From Cricetomys ansorgei (Eukaryota > Chordata > Mammalia > Rodentia > Nesomyidae): a stretch of DNA of 64,000 bases. The translations under genes were made by a program, and so were the position numbers. The notes under the pieces are model-generated. The model ran no database searches. It had not been told where the DNA came from and saw only the letters and a program-made list of their open reading frames with translations. Below are positions 11,101-22,249 of the stretch, piece by piece (the first letter of the stretch is position 1; the number at the start of each line of letters is the position of its first letter). Location: the NCBI GenBank assembly GCA_026225945.1, contig JAMJFZ010004066.1:1967001-2031000 (forward strand), in the 5' to 3' direction.

Positions 11101-12288
11101 GTTTCCCTGGTGATCTGGAAAAGCCCTTGCACACACAAGTGTGCTCTGCCCATCTTCCCGTTGCTACTCATTTAAAAAATGAGTTTAGCATCTGTGTGAG
11201 AGTGCGTGTGCTCTCAGGCGTGCACCACAGTACACATGTGGAGGTCAACAGCTCTTGGATATCAGTTTTTTTCCCTGGAACTCCGTGGGATTCCTCCAGG
11301 CCTGTGTACAAGATGTCTCCCCGGCCCTCCTAGGCGCCTCTCAGTGCAGTCAAGGTGACAGTCAAGATGAGCCATCACAAGTTAACGGAGGACTTCCCTT
11401 TGCAGGAGCCAGGCAGCGGGCTCTGGCAGACTCGCCAGAGCGGAGTGTAGCAGAGCGGGTTTGGAAAAGAGCGAATGGGCAAGAAGCGGCATCACTCCCA
11501 GTGCCCCGTCGCGCATGTACTATCGCTAACTGGGTGTCCAGGGTGCTTTTCCGCGGGATGAGTTCACCTCCCAGTAGTGTGCCAGGATAAACTGGTGTCT
11601 TCTAAATGGCAGGGGATGCTAACCTTGCCGCAGTAAACCTGTGCATATTACATGAGTCTGGCTGTGGTATCTCTAATGACTAGATGGAAAAGATGGCTTT
11701 GCCGAGCCCTGTGTGCTTTCCGGGCAGCGCTGCTGTGCCCCAGCTCCCTCCGCCGTGAGCCGGGAGTGAGCTGGTTCCTGCTCGGGCTTATTGGAGGACC
11801 GCAAGGGTCTTTGCCATGTCTCAGTATGCCTTTGTCCTCTCAGGCCAGGCCGTTGTGCTCTATCACGTGATAAGGGGGATGAGCTGTGCCATGCGGGGCT
11901 TCTGTGGCACCGGGAAAATTATTTCTTGGAAGAAGGAACAGTTCTCTTTTCTCTCTGGCGGGCATCTTCTAGGGTAACCACAGTCTAGAACAATTCTGTA
12001 CCCATCCCGTTGCTGTGACGTCGTTACAGTGACCCTTCTCTAAGTGCCCTGGTTTGTTTGATGGGCGCCTTTACATTAGGCGGCCTGGTGATGTCTGAGC
12101 TAGCTTCTCCAGTGCGCTCTCTATTTTAGACATTTGAAACTCAGCTGCTTTGATGTTTCACTGTTCCCTCAAGGTCACCACGTGAGGTGTGCATAGAGAG
12201 GCTGGCTCGTTGTGGATCTGAACGAGGGCCTTCACACCTGTGCTAGAGTGCTAAGTGCTGCCACTGTTCAATAGAGGAGCAGTTCTTT

Positions 12289-12350
12289 GGGCTGGGGTGT
12301 GTTTCAGTGGTAGAGTTCTTGCCTGCAGTGCCAGAGGGCTGGGGGGTTGG
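12289..12350 (+). mobile_element. ID SINE fragment
   Basis: gggctggggtgtgtttcagt followed by ggtagagttcttgcctgc is an ID head with a tRNA-type A box. The 3' part is lost. Confidence 0.75.
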
Positions 12351-13069
12351 GGAAGGGACAGTTCTTTTAAGATGAGCCAGCCCTTCAGGCTTTCACAGTT
12401 ACAGGTCTGGCGTGCAGGGCTTCGCAGGGAAGCCTGGATGTGGGTTGCAGGCTCAGACTCCGTATATGACACCGACCCTGTGCCTGTAGGTGCGAGCAGG
12501 ACGTGACCTCCTTAGATTTGACTCGCTTTGCTCTGTGGGGGTTTTCATAGTTTTCCTCAAACCTCTGAGCTTGGAGATGTCTGCGGGCAGTACGTTTTGA
12601 GGAGTCTTACACAGCCTCCTGTTTCATCCTCTGGGATGCTTGTCACATGTTTTCTGGGACAGTTGTGTGTCCGTGCACTTGAGTTTGCTGGTGAGAGCAG
12701 ACACTAACAGCTCTTCATTACTAGACCCAGGAGGAGGCAGTAAAGGTCACCTTTTCAGTCAGCAAAGGCCACTTGACCTCACTTTGGAGTTGGCCACAGC
12801 AAGCCTTGGGGAGGCTTCCTGAACTTCAGGGTGGAAGCTCACTGCTGCTGGGAACAGCGGGGATTGACGCTCACCTTCTGTGTTCACGGGAAGTTGACCC
12901 ATGTATAGAGGATATGAGACCAGGGGGTTTCCGTGAACAGCTCATGTGTCTGGGTCATGAGGAGCCAGAGAACCCAGCAGGAGTGATGTCAGGTTCGGTT
13001 CCTATGTTTAAATGTCAAGCTTTCCTCAAACAATATACTGACTATTGTGAGGGTCCTCCTGAGTATCCG

Positions 13070-13165
13070 CACATGTGTGTGCAGGCGTGAGAGTGTGTGT
13101 GCGTGCATGGGCATGTGCATGGCCGTGGGTGTGCGTTGGGTGTGTGCGCGAATGCGTGCGTGTTT
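13070..13165. repeat. TG/CG-rich low-complexity tract
   Basis: Irregular GTGTGTGCGTGCATGGG-type sequence. Confidence 0.75.
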
Positions 13166-13373
13166 ATATTCAAGGCTGTTGTGTCCCCCTCTTCGACGCT
13201 CTCTTTCTCCATCTGTAGCAGTGTGGGCTACTTTTGTTCAAGCTTGTTTCTTCTGGTGACCCAGGGGTGTCCTTACTGAGCACTTGCCACCAATTCTGAA
13301 GTTACTTTTTCTTTGGTTGGTAATTAAAGCTGTGTTAGGATTTCTTTCATCTTGCCTTACCGGCTTTTTTGTT

Positions 13374-13790
13374 TCTTGTGTTTTGTCAACTTGACACAAG
13401 CTAGAGTGGGAAGAGGAAGCTCGGTTGAGAAGGTGCCGCCATCAGACTGGCCTGTAGGCAAGCCTGTAGGGCATTTTTTTGGCTAATTACTAAATGACTG
13501 TTGGATGGTCCAGCCCCATTACGGTGGTGTTACCCCAGGGGTGAGTGGTCCTGGGTTGTATAAGAAAGCAGGCTTAGCAAACTTTGGGGGAGAAAGCCAG
13601 TAAGTAGCACCCCTCTATGGCTCTGCATCAGCTCCCGTCTCCAGGCTCCTGCCTCTGAGCTCCTAACCTGGCTTCTCTCAGTGATGGAGTGTGACCTGAG
13701 AGTTGTAAGTTGAAATAAACCTTTTCCTCCTTATATTGCTTTATGGCCATGGTGCTTCATCACAGCAATGAAACCTTAACTAAGACACTT
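13374..13790 (+). repeat. Rodent interspersed repeat, same family as 247-648
   Basis: Shares gtcaacttgacacaagctag, agtagcacccctct and the aaataaaccttttcc end with the copy at 247-648, and ends in catcacagcaatgaaacctt. Well preserved. Confidence 0.8.
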
Positions 13791-13989
13791 GGGAAAGTGC
13801 ACGGTTCACCGTCAGTGCGGGGTGTTGGGGATCGGTGCAGTGATGGTAACAGCTAGAAAGTGCTTCTTGATGCTGACAACTTTGGACTCCCGAGGAAGGC
13901 ACCTGAAAGGGAAAGAAAGCAGGACCTGCAATTCTTGCATAGTCCTGACTTCCTTCCCCCACCTTCATTGGACAGGGTACCCCTTAGTA

Positions 13990-14305
13990 AGTTCAGGTTA
14001 AATGTATGCTCACTGTGTAGCCCATGTTAGCCTTGAGCTTAAGAATCTTCTGCTTCCTGTGTGCTAGGATTGTAGGTGTGTACCACTACAGGCCAGGCCT
14101 TATAACCCTCCCCTCACCCCTCTAAATGCAGGGTATTATGTAGCCCAGAATGATTCAGACTTCTGATTCCCCGTCTCTACCTCCTGAGTGCTGGGATCAC
14201 ATGACGGGCCACCTCTCCTGGTTTATGGTGCTGGGGAAAGAACCCAGGGTTTTCTGACGCTGGGAGAGCACTCTGCTAACGGAGCAGCATTCCCAGCCCA
14301 GAGCC
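13990..14305 (-). mobile_element. B1-like SINE followed by B4 SINE
   Basis: Two antisense B1-like segments (ctgtgtagcccatgttagcc; tgtagcccagaatgattcag). The second is followed by gtgctggggaaagaaccc..agcattcccagccc, the complement of an ID head, as in B4. Confidence 0.7.
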
Positions 14306-15049
14306 GTAGACTGCGAGGGCCAGCCTGTCTGCCTGGGCGCCCTGCTTACCCAGCGCTCGCGTAGTGGCAGCCCAAGTTTAGGCCAGTGTTCTGTGGTTCT
14401 TGTGACCTTGTGTTCCCAGCGTTTACCAAATACTTCAAATACTTTTCCCCAAATTTTGCCCTTCATTTCATACACTGCACATTCAGACCATAAAAGGACC
14501 CATTGAGATAAATGCTAAAGCTCCACAGATCACACCGTGTATCTTAATTGTGGGTTTCTGGAATCAGATTTATCAAGGGTTTGGAACAGTTTAATGATGG
14601 GTGGAACACGTCTAATTTTCCATTTGTTTTTTTGGGGGAACCACATCTCGATAGAGAAGTTTGAACACCCTGACAACTGCTTAGTGCAGTACCCCTCTAC
14701 AAAGGGGGAGAGCTGGATGAGAAGAGTCTGCTTCTAGAATTTTACATTGATAAAGGGGTTCAGGGAGGCAGCAGATGACAATCCAGGAGGTAGAGAAGGC
14801 CACAAGGATGGGGGCTGGGAGGATTGCACATCAAGAAGGAGGGGAGCAAAGGCACAGCTGGGAAGCAGCTGGAATTTGTATGGGGTGGTGCTGTGGGAGG
14901 GAAGCAGCAGTGGAATTAGTGTGATGTTTATGGGAAACCAGCTTGGTGGCGAACACCCTCTTGCCACTAGGTCTCATCTGTGAAATGCAGTGAAAGCTTA
15001 AAATATGTGATCAGAACTCAAATGTCTCTTTATTTGACAAACATGAAGA

Positions 15050-15830
15050 GCAGCATACCTGGTGGTTATGAACACAACATGAAGCTGGATTGCTTGATTT
15101 CAGATTCTTGGTAGCATGGGCACCTGCCTAGAATCCCCCAGTGAGGGGCTGGGGTGTGGCCCAGTGGTAGAGCACCTGCCTAGAATCCCCCAGTGAGGTG
15201 CTGGGGTGTGGCTCAGTGGTAGAGCACCTGCCTAGAATCCCCCAGTGAGGGGTTGGGTGTGGCCCAGTGGTAGAGCACCTGCCTAGAATCCCCCAGTGAG
15301 GGGCTGGGTGTGGCCCAGTGGTAGAGCACCTGCCTAGAATCTCCCAGTGAGGGGCTGGGTGTGGCCCAGTGGTAGAGCACCTGCCTAGAATCCCCCAGTG
15401 AGGGGCTGGGTGTGGCTTAGTGGTAGAGCACCTGCCTAGAATCCCCCAGTGAGGGGCTGGGGGTGTGGCTCAGTGGTAGAGCACCTGCCTAGAATCCCCC
15501 AGTGAGGGGCTGGGGTGTGGCCCAGTGGTAGAGCACCTTCTTAGAATCCCCCAGTGAGGGGCTGGGTGTGGCCCAGTGGTAGAGCACCTGCCTAGTATGG
15601 CATTCACACCCTCAGCACCACAAAATAAGTAAATAGGCAGTAAACAAACAGTAGACTCTTTAGCACTGCCACCTTGGATAGAATACTGTCTCCTTAGTGC
15701 CCTAGTCCTTCAGTCTTCTCATGTTAATATGAGGATAATAATAGTTACCCATTGCAGGTTAATTGCAGGAATTAGATGGTTCAGATAAAAAGTATGCAGA
15801 ACAATGGGTGGCATGTGGTGGAGGTATATA
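15050..15830 (+). mobile_element. MIR SINE split by the ID array
   Basis: The 5' part (about 15050-15115; agctggattgcttgatttca) and the 3' part (about 15655-15830; tatgaggataataatagtta) align in order with MIR. The ID array lies between them, so a single old MIR has been interrupted. The left boundary is approximate. Confidence 0.65.
15121..15640 (+). repeat. Tandem array of nine internally deleted ID SINE units plus terminal tail
   Basis: Nine head-to-tail units of 51-53 bp (15121-15584) are followed by an ID 3' end with an AAAATAAGTAAATA tail. Each unit carries an ID head with a tRNA A-box-like tggctcagtgg or tggcccagtgg. The sequence then jumps from cctag directly to aatcccccagtga, the ID 3' end, so about 20 bp including most of the B box are missing. 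Units differ by a few bases. A related dimer-like copy is at 54229-54342. Confidence 0.9.
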
Positions 15831-16129
15831 GGTTTTAGTAGTCACAGTTTAATGCAGTATGCATGTTAATTAGTTCATGGTTTCGTACCTGTATATGAGT
15901 AGTGTGCATTTGCTTTCTCTTTCCTTGTAGGAAATTGGCTTGTGCATTCTGTGCAGTTTTGCATAGTGAAATTGTGGCCTCCAGGCTTGTTACATGTGCA
16001 GACAGCAACAGAACTGTCCTTGGGGTGGGCTGTGTCTTTTTCCTGCGAGCCTTTCCTTAACAAGGCAGGTAGGTGTCCCTGGGCCGTGGCAGAATGTCAA
16101 GGTTGGCTTCAGGAATATGCGTGTCTATG

Positions 16130-16200
16130 TGTCCATGTACATGTGCGCACTTACACACCTGTACGTGTGTGTGCCTACACACCTGCGTGCTGTGCTACAG
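16130..16200. repeat. TG/CA low-complexity tract
   Basis: Short CA/GT-rich stretch. Confidence 0.6.
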
Positions 16201-16679
16201 GTTTTCAGAGAGTCAACATTGGCGTTTAGGGGCTACTGTGGAACATGCCGGCATCTATCGGTGAGGTTCCAGTTGTAAGCAGTGGTCTGCCTTTGGCTAA
16301 CTTACACTGAAGAGTGTTGGAAGGCTCTTGGTGGCCCCTGGAATGGTAGGAGTTAGACACCAGAATTAAGAACAGGAAAGACCCTGGCAGGCTTGGGAGT
16401 CCAGGAAGCTCTGCCTGGGTCTGGGAAGTAGCCTGGGCTGTGGCCACTGCCTCTGCAGCTGGGGTTTTCCCTGGAGAGCTTCGTCTTTTCCCCATTCAAG
16501 TTGACAGTGGAATAACCGTGGCTAGAGTTGCACATAGCCTTACCCACTTTCTAGAAGATTCTCTAGTGATACAGAAACTGGTTGAGCCTTTTAGTGAGTG
16601 TAAATGGTGTCAAAATGATGCGGGGCAGTGACTCAGGTCCTGTTCTGTAGTCACGACAGAGCACCAGAGGTGCTGTCTG

Positions 16680-16770
16680 TTCTGCCTTAGGTCACACAGC
16701 TGCTAAGTGGACAGGAAGGGCTAAAACTAGAGTTAGGCTCCAGGGTCAGACGCTTGGTCACTTCCCTTAT
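16680..16770 (-). mobile_element. MIR SINE fragment
   Basis: ttaggtcacacagctgctaa followed by gtggacagg and tccagggtcagac is the MIR core read antisense. Confidence 0.7.
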
Positions 16771-16819
16771 TTGAACAAAGACAAAAAGAGGAGCAGTCAC
16801 TGGGTCAACTCAAGCAGAT

Positions 16820-16955
16820 GCTTTGTTGTTGTTGTTGTTGTTGTTGGTTTTGGACAGGGTTTCTCTGTAGGCCAGGCTGGCCTGGAACTCAGAGATCCCC
16901 CGCCTCTGCCTCCTGAGCGCTGGGGTTAAAGGCGTGCGCCACCGCTGCCCGGCTG
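16820..16955 (-). mobile_element. B1 SINE with (TTG)n
   Basis: Eight TTG units lead into acagggtttctctgtaggcc and ggctggcctggaactcagag, ending ggcgtgcgccaccgctgccc. One of the better preserved B1 copies, though missing the internal repeat segment. Confidence 0.92.
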
Positions 16956-17051
16956 AATTATCTTTCGTCTAGATGTAAAATTATGTCTTAGAGATATCCC
17001 ATAGGGAATTTCCTTTCCCTTCTTCCCTCCCCATTTCCCTCACCCTGCCTT

Positions 17052-17165
17052 CCTTTCTTTGAGACAGGGTCCCTCTATGTTGTTCAGGCTGGCCTCAAAC
17101 ACAAATCTGTCTGCCTCTGCCTCCTGAGTGCTGGGATCAAAGGCTTATGTTACCACACCTGGCTA
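17052..17165 (-). mobile_element. B1 SINE
   Basis: ttgagacagggtccctctat, caggctggcctcaaacacaa and gagtgctgggatcaaaggct. Confidence 0.88.
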
Positions 17166-17199
17166 CTTTCTTATTTTTTAAAAAAATGTATATTTTAAA

Positions 17200-17440
17200 T
17201 TTGTGTGTGTGTATGTGTGTGTGTGTGTGTGTATGTGCATGCTTACATGTGCATGCGTGTGTGTGTGCATGCATACATGTGCATGTGTGTATGCCATGGC
17301 ACATGCATCTACCTCTGCCTGCATGTGGAGGTCAGAGGACAACTTGCAAAGTCTGTTCTTCCCTCCCACCATGTTGGTCCTGGGAATTGAACTCGGGTCC
17401 CCAGCCTTGGTAGCGAGTGCCTTTACCACCCAGCCATTTT
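17200..17440 (-). mobile_element. B3-type SINE with (TG)n
   Basis: A TG/CATG-rich tract leads into gcatgtggaggtcagaggac, gggaattgaactcgggtccc and tttaccacccagcc, the complement of a B3 head. Confidence 0.8.
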
Positions 17441-17483
17441 ACCTGCTCCAGAAGTTTCTTTTATATGTAACAAGAGATCCCTT

Positions 17484-17590
17484 GAGCCAAGTGCGATGGC
17501 TCCTACCTATAATCTCAGTACTTGGGAGGCTGAGGCAGTAGGATCTTTGTGAGTTTGAGGCCAGTCTGGGCTATATAGATCCTGTCTCAA
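17484..17590 (+). mobile_element. B1-type SINE
   Basis: ataatctcagtacttgggag and gaggccagtctgggctatat, ending CCTGTCTCA. Confidence 0.82.
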
Positions 17591-18155
17591 TGTCATTTGG
17601 TGTTTTATCTTAGGCTTTTTGAGCAGTTACCATCAGAACCAGGCAATGTCCTTGAGTTTACAGAAAAACACAGATAAGATAGTCCTTGCCTTAAATGGAA
17701 GGTCTTGTCTGTGCAGCTTTGGAAAATGTGTGTCTGTCACATCTTAGCATCCGTTTGTTTGTAAAGTTGGTTATGAAAAGATTGTGGTTTCCATACATAT
17801 ATTTAAAGTACCCTGAGTCATGGGTTGAAGTTAGTGCCTGACATAATATCTACCTGTAAAGGACTTCTGCTCTGCCATGTCTCAGCAGGAAGGCCATGTG
17901 TTTATGCGGTAGTTCATGGCAAAGTTCATTTAGCAGGTGCAACAGCACTCATTTTAAATACTCCGTGTCTTTACATCCTTTGAAAAGTTACTGTATTGGG
18001 GTGAAGTTAGCGTTTGACTTTGCAGGAATCTTAGGAAAAGGTTCCACATACGCCCATGCAGCCGATGGTTCCAGGTGTCTGCGTGTGGAAGAGACTGGAG
18101 AGCGAGAACTCTGCTCCCTTGCTCTCCATTGTCTCAGCTCAAACCTGATGTCACA

Positions 18156-18244
18156 CTGATGGGGCTGGAGACCCGGCTCAGTGCAGAGGACCTGGGTTCA
18201 GCACCCATGCTGGGCAGCTCACAACTGTCTGGCTTCTTTGGGTC

Positions 18245-18276
<32 letters not shown>

Positions 18277-18335
18277 GTATGTGTGTGTGTGTACATGCAA
18301 ACACACACAAACAGTAAACTAAAATAAATTTTAAG
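18156..18335 (+). mobile_element. B2 SINE containing (GT)n
   Basis: gatggggctggagacccggc head, ggttcagcacccatgctggg, then (GT)n at about 18244-18292 and an A-rich tail AAACTAAAATAAATT. Confidence 0.85.
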
Positions 18336-18412
18336 ATCATATTAATTGTAAGATATGCAAAGAAAAAATTGTAGAAATTTTAAATATTAGCAAGGCTTTC
18401 TTTGCCTTTTAT

Positions 18413-18555
18413 TTTTTGTTTGTTTTGGATTTTTGAGCTAGGGTCTCTCTATGTAGCCTTGGCTGGCCTGGAATTTGCTATATAGAACAGGCTGGCCTCT
18501 CCTGCCTCTTGCCTCTCAAGTGCTAGGATCAAAGGCATGCAACACCACGCCAGCT
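18413..18555 (-). mobile_element. B1 SINE
   Basis: gctagggtctctctatgtag, ggctggcctggaatttgcta and aagtgctaggatcaaaggca. Confidence 0.88.
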
Positions 18556-18610
18556 GTATTTTATCTTCATACTATGAAAGAGCCACTTAGTTTTTCAAAA
18601 ATTTTGTTTT

Positions 18611-18612
<2 letters not shown>

Positions 18613-18650
<38 letters not shown>
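18613..18650. repeat. (GT)19 microsatellite
   Basis: Uninterrupted 38-base GT run. Confidence 0.97.
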
Positions 18651-18653
<3 letters not shown>

Positions 18654-18654
18654 G

Positions 18655-18795
18655 CTCCCGAGTTCAGGTGTCAGAGAGGCAGTTAGGTCTGGAGCTGGAG
18701 TTACAGACAGTTGAGAGTCACTGGTAGGAGCACCGAGAATCCAGTGTGGGCCCTCTGGAAGAGCAGCACTAAGCCAGCTCTTCACCCCATCACCT
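18655..18795 (-). mobile_element. B2/B3-type SINE
   Basis: gagctggagttacagacagt and cctctggaagagcagcacta are the complement of the B2 middle and head. Confidence 0.7.
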
Positions 18796-19109
18796 TTTCG
18801 TTTTTAAGCCAGATATTTATGATACTACCACATTCGGGGTCTTTGACTTATATGCATATACGTGACAATATAAAAGAAAATCTGAATCGAGTATTGTTGG
18901 TTTATCACTTCCTCTATTGGCATAGGCTTGAAATGTCAGAGTTTCACTTACAGGATGGATTTGCACATTGTATGATATGTGTCTGCATTCTGTCTGGTTT
19001 GGAGTGTGAGTGTACACAGTCTTAACAGTGTTTAAACCTGTGCTCCAAACATGAGCACTCTGACTGTTGAGGGAGCACAAGGACCTATGTCTGCATCTCC
19101 AACATCTGC

Positions 19110-19310
19110 ATGAGAAAGCTGGGCGTGGCAGCACGTACCTGTGACCCAGTGCTGGGGTGCGGTGCGGAGGTGGCTGGATCCCCAGGGCTCACTAGCCAGC
19201 CGGCCTAGCCCAAATGGCAAGCCCTAGGTTCAGTGAGAGAATGGATTGGAGACATCCCCACATCAGTTTCTGGCCATGCGCACACTCACAAGCATACCCT
19301 ACATACATCC
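19110..19310 (+). mobile_element. B3/RSINE-type composite SINE
   Basis: gctgggcgtggcagcacgta, then ggctcactagccagccggcc, and a CA-rich 3' end. The 5' head is absent. Confidence 0.65.
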
Positions 19311-19834
19311 TCAGGTGGACCTTATGTTCTTGTTCCTTCCCAGGGCAAAGGTGCCTCAGTTTCCCTCCTCACCGCAGCTGTGAACTCTTCTTTCTAGTCT
19401 TGTATTTCGAACCTCAGTTTGACTATTAATAGAGCATTTCCACTCCGACTGCAGGCTGCTGTAACAGGCTAGGCAACTTACCGAGCTGCTGCCAAGGATC
19501 CCCAGCGAAGCTGCTGCGTGCGCCTGCAGCCCTGGGCGCGGACCGGGAGCTGTTCTTTATGCCTCAAGCGAAGTATCTCCTGGTGGGAACAATGAAAACT
19601 TGCCAAGTGGCTAATTTAGAATTGAGCTGAAAGATCTTTCCTGAGTTCCTCTTGACTCTTGAAAACTGGTGGCGTAGAGGATCTGAGGGCCGCGGCGGCT
19701 GCCTTGGGGTGCTCTTGGGAAGAGCTTCCTGACAGCGGCTGCTTCGTTGTCTGCAGTTCAGCCGTGTCTCAGCCAAGTTCATAATTTTTGCTTATTCTGT
19801 GTGGGGTTTTTGAATACGTGGATTTACGGCTCAT

Positions 19835-20090
19835 ATATTCACTAGTGTGTACGCAGGTCGGAGGTTGATGGTGGAGGTCTCCCTCTGTCATCTCTCACTT
19901 CTGTTTTGAGACAGTCTCTCTAACAGAAGCTGCAGCTCAACGAGTCAGTGCTGCCGCCTGGCCAGCGAGCACCACTGTGCCCCTGGCTCTGGGTGTGCGG
20001 ATTTTTACATGGTGCTGGGATCCGGACTCTGGTCCTCGTGCTCACGCTGCGGAGCGGTTAACAGGCTGAGCCGCATCCCGAGCTCTCTCT
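19835..20090 (-). mobile_element. B3/RSINE-type composite SINE
   Basis: Antisense copy with ttttgagacagtctctctaa, ggccagcgagcaccactgtg, tggtgctgggatccggactc and a degraded head complement. Confidence 0.7.
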
Positions 20091-20174
20091 TACATTACTA
20101 TGGAGACCAGTCCTGGAGTTTTATGCATGCCAGACAAGTGCAATGCCACAAATTTGTATCTCCAGACTTCTTTT

Positions 20175-20310
20175 TACTTTTTATTTTGAGACAGAGTGTC
20201 ATTAGGTTGCCCAACCTGGCTTTGAACTCACTGTACAACCTAGCTTGGCCCTAAATGGCCAGCCTCCTGCCTCAGCCTCTGTAGTAGCCGAGATGACGGG
20301 CAGGTTGTCC
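20175..20310 (-). mobile_element. B1-like monomer SINE
   Basis: ttttgagacagagtgtcatt and gcctcctgcctcagcctctg. Diverged, possibly an old pB1-type copy. Confidence 0.65.
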
Positions 20311-20489
20311 ACTGTGTGCTGGTTTGTCACTTCTTGAATTCCCAGCCATAGCTTCTCTCAGTGTTGCCTTTGCCCCTGTTTTCCTCTTCTCTGTCTGGGA
20401 TTCCACTTATGCTCAAATTAAAATTTCTTACTGTGTGAGTTTGTTTTTCTGTTTCTTAAGGTATAAACTTAGACTCGTGATTTATGGCT

Positions 20490-20535
20490 TTTTTTTTTTT
20501 TCAATAAAGACATTTAATCTTAATTTTTTTTTCTC
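20490..20535. repeat. T-rich low-complexity tract
   Basis: Runs of T broken by CAATAAAGACATTTAATC. Confidence 0.7.
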
Positions 20536-20539
20536 TATA

Positions 20540-20882
20540 AGAGGGGCAGTAAGATAGCTCAGCAGGTAGGCATTCTTGCTGTGCATACCTGAGTTCAAGC
20601 CTTGGAACCCTTGTACAAAAGCAGGTGTGGTGCACATCTGTAATCCCAGCATTCCTATGGAGAGGTGCGAGGCAGAGGCAGAAGTGCCCTGAAGCTCAAG
20701 GGCCAGGTCGCCTGCAATGTGCAGCATGGCAGAAACAAAGAGAGTTCATGTCCTAAGAAGGTGGGCGTAGAGGACTGAGCTCCAAAAGTTGTCCTTCTCC
20801 ACACACGAGCCGTGCATGCACGTTCATGCACAGACAGACAGACGCTGCGTGCGTGCGCGCGCGCGCACACACACACACACAG
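20540..20882 (+). mobile_element. B3/RSINE-type composite SINE
   Basis: ggcagtaagatagctcagca head, a B1-like middle (gtggtgcacatctgtaatcc), ccaaaagttgtccttctcca, then an alternating GC/AC tract at 20846-20880. Confidence 0.75.
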
Positions 20883-21054
20883 ACTCCTTATGAGTACTGC
20901 TTTAGCTGAGTCTCATCCCTTTCTCATTTTACTTCAGGTCCAGATGTCCTTTCATTTCTGTAGATGTAGATTCACGCCGGGTGTAGACGGTGATTCAGGG
21001 CAAGGCTTTTATTCTTCTTCTTCCTTTGTTTTTTTCTCACCTGGAAGATCTTTT

Positions 21055-21183
21055 TATTTATTTATGTGAGACAGGGTTTCACTGTGTAGCCCCCGGCTGG
21101 CCTAGAAGTCCCTATGTAGACCAGACTGGCCTTGAGCTCACAGAATGCTGTTGCTAAAGGCATTAGCCACAATACCAGGCTGG
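21055..21183 (-). mobile_element. B1 SINE
   Basis: gtgagacagggtttcactgt, atgtagaccagactggcctt and a degraded 5' end. Confidence 0.85.
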
Positions 21184-21189
21184 AAGTTT

Positions 21190-21290
21190 TTTTGTTTTGC
21201 TTTGTGGTTCTTTTTTTTCTTTCAAGACAGGGTTTCTTTTTTCTTTTTCTTCCTTTCTTTCTTTCCTTTCTTTTTTAGCTTTCCATTTTT
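21190..21290. repeat. Pyrimidine-rich (T/C) tract
   Basis: About 100 bases of mostly T and C containing CTTTCTTTC repeats. Confidence 0.8.
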
Positions 21291-21800
21291 TTCTCTCTCA
21301 TATAATACATCTCAACACCCTTTCTCCCTACCCTCCGTTTCTCCCAGCCTACCCTCTCCCCATGGCCCCTCCCCTCAAGCTCTACCCCTTCCCATGCTCC
21401 TGCCACCCACCCTCGCCTCTCTTAAGAAAGAGCTTTCCATGGTTATTGCTCAAACATGGCACAACAAGATGGTACAGGGCCAGGCACTCTTCCCTACTTC
21501 AAGAGTGGACTAGGCAATCTGTCAAGGGAGAAGGGTCCCAAGGGCTGGCAAAAGGCTGAGAGACACCCCCCACACACACACACTCCAGCCTGTATGAGTT
21601 CTGCAAGGGCACCAAGCCAGGCTCCTCAAGACTTAGCTGGGGGACCCTTATCTGCCAGAGAAAGCCTCTCTAATGCAGATGGGGCTAGGCACTGATCTAT
21701 GAGGAGAACAGGATAATTTTAGAAGTCCTCTCCTGGCTCTCTAGTCTCTAGTTCCTGGCCTGCTCTGGAGTATCAGTCATGGGCTCCCTCCTTTAGTATG
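21290..21800 (-). mobile_element. Possible antisense rodent L1 3' region
   Basis: A C/T-rich tract followed by tcaaacatggcacaacaaga and gggctggcaaaaggctgaga resembles rodent L1 3'-region sequence read antisense. By-eye resemblance only. Confidence 0.4.
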
Positions 21801-22249
21801 GTGTTCTGGCCTTCCATTGTCCCAATGATTGCTGCACTTTTGGCAGCTGGGGTGGCCTCTGGTCAGGGCAAGGAGCTTCTGCTGGAGTTCAGGGGTTTTA
21901 TTCTTACTGGAGCCCTGGAGTGTTTCGGCCTCCATATAATTTACTCTTCAGCCTCCATACAATCTAGAAAGTTTAGGCCTCCACTGACTAAGCCACCCCA
22001 GCTAGCTCCCTCTGAACTCAGAGACACTTCAGACTGCTTTTTTGTCTCTGTGAGTGTGCCCCATTCTTCCTGCTGTGACTGACTCTCACTCCTGCGCTCT
22101 GCCTCCTGTGTCTGCTTCTGCCTTAGGGATTAAAGGGATGGATCACAACTGCCTTCTGAATACTGGGAGTAAAGGTGTGTCTACATTCCATCCAAACCAC
22201 ACAGGCCTCCGAATGTAGACCACTAGAATACAGACCCTTCCTGGCTTTC

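Noticed and set aside
15121..15584. CRISPR array
   Set aside because: The repeated unit is contiguous with no unique spacers, and the host is a rodent.
15121..15640. tRNA gene cluster
   Set aside because: The A-box-like motifs recur, but B boxes and any cloverleaf are absent. The units are deleted ID SINEs.
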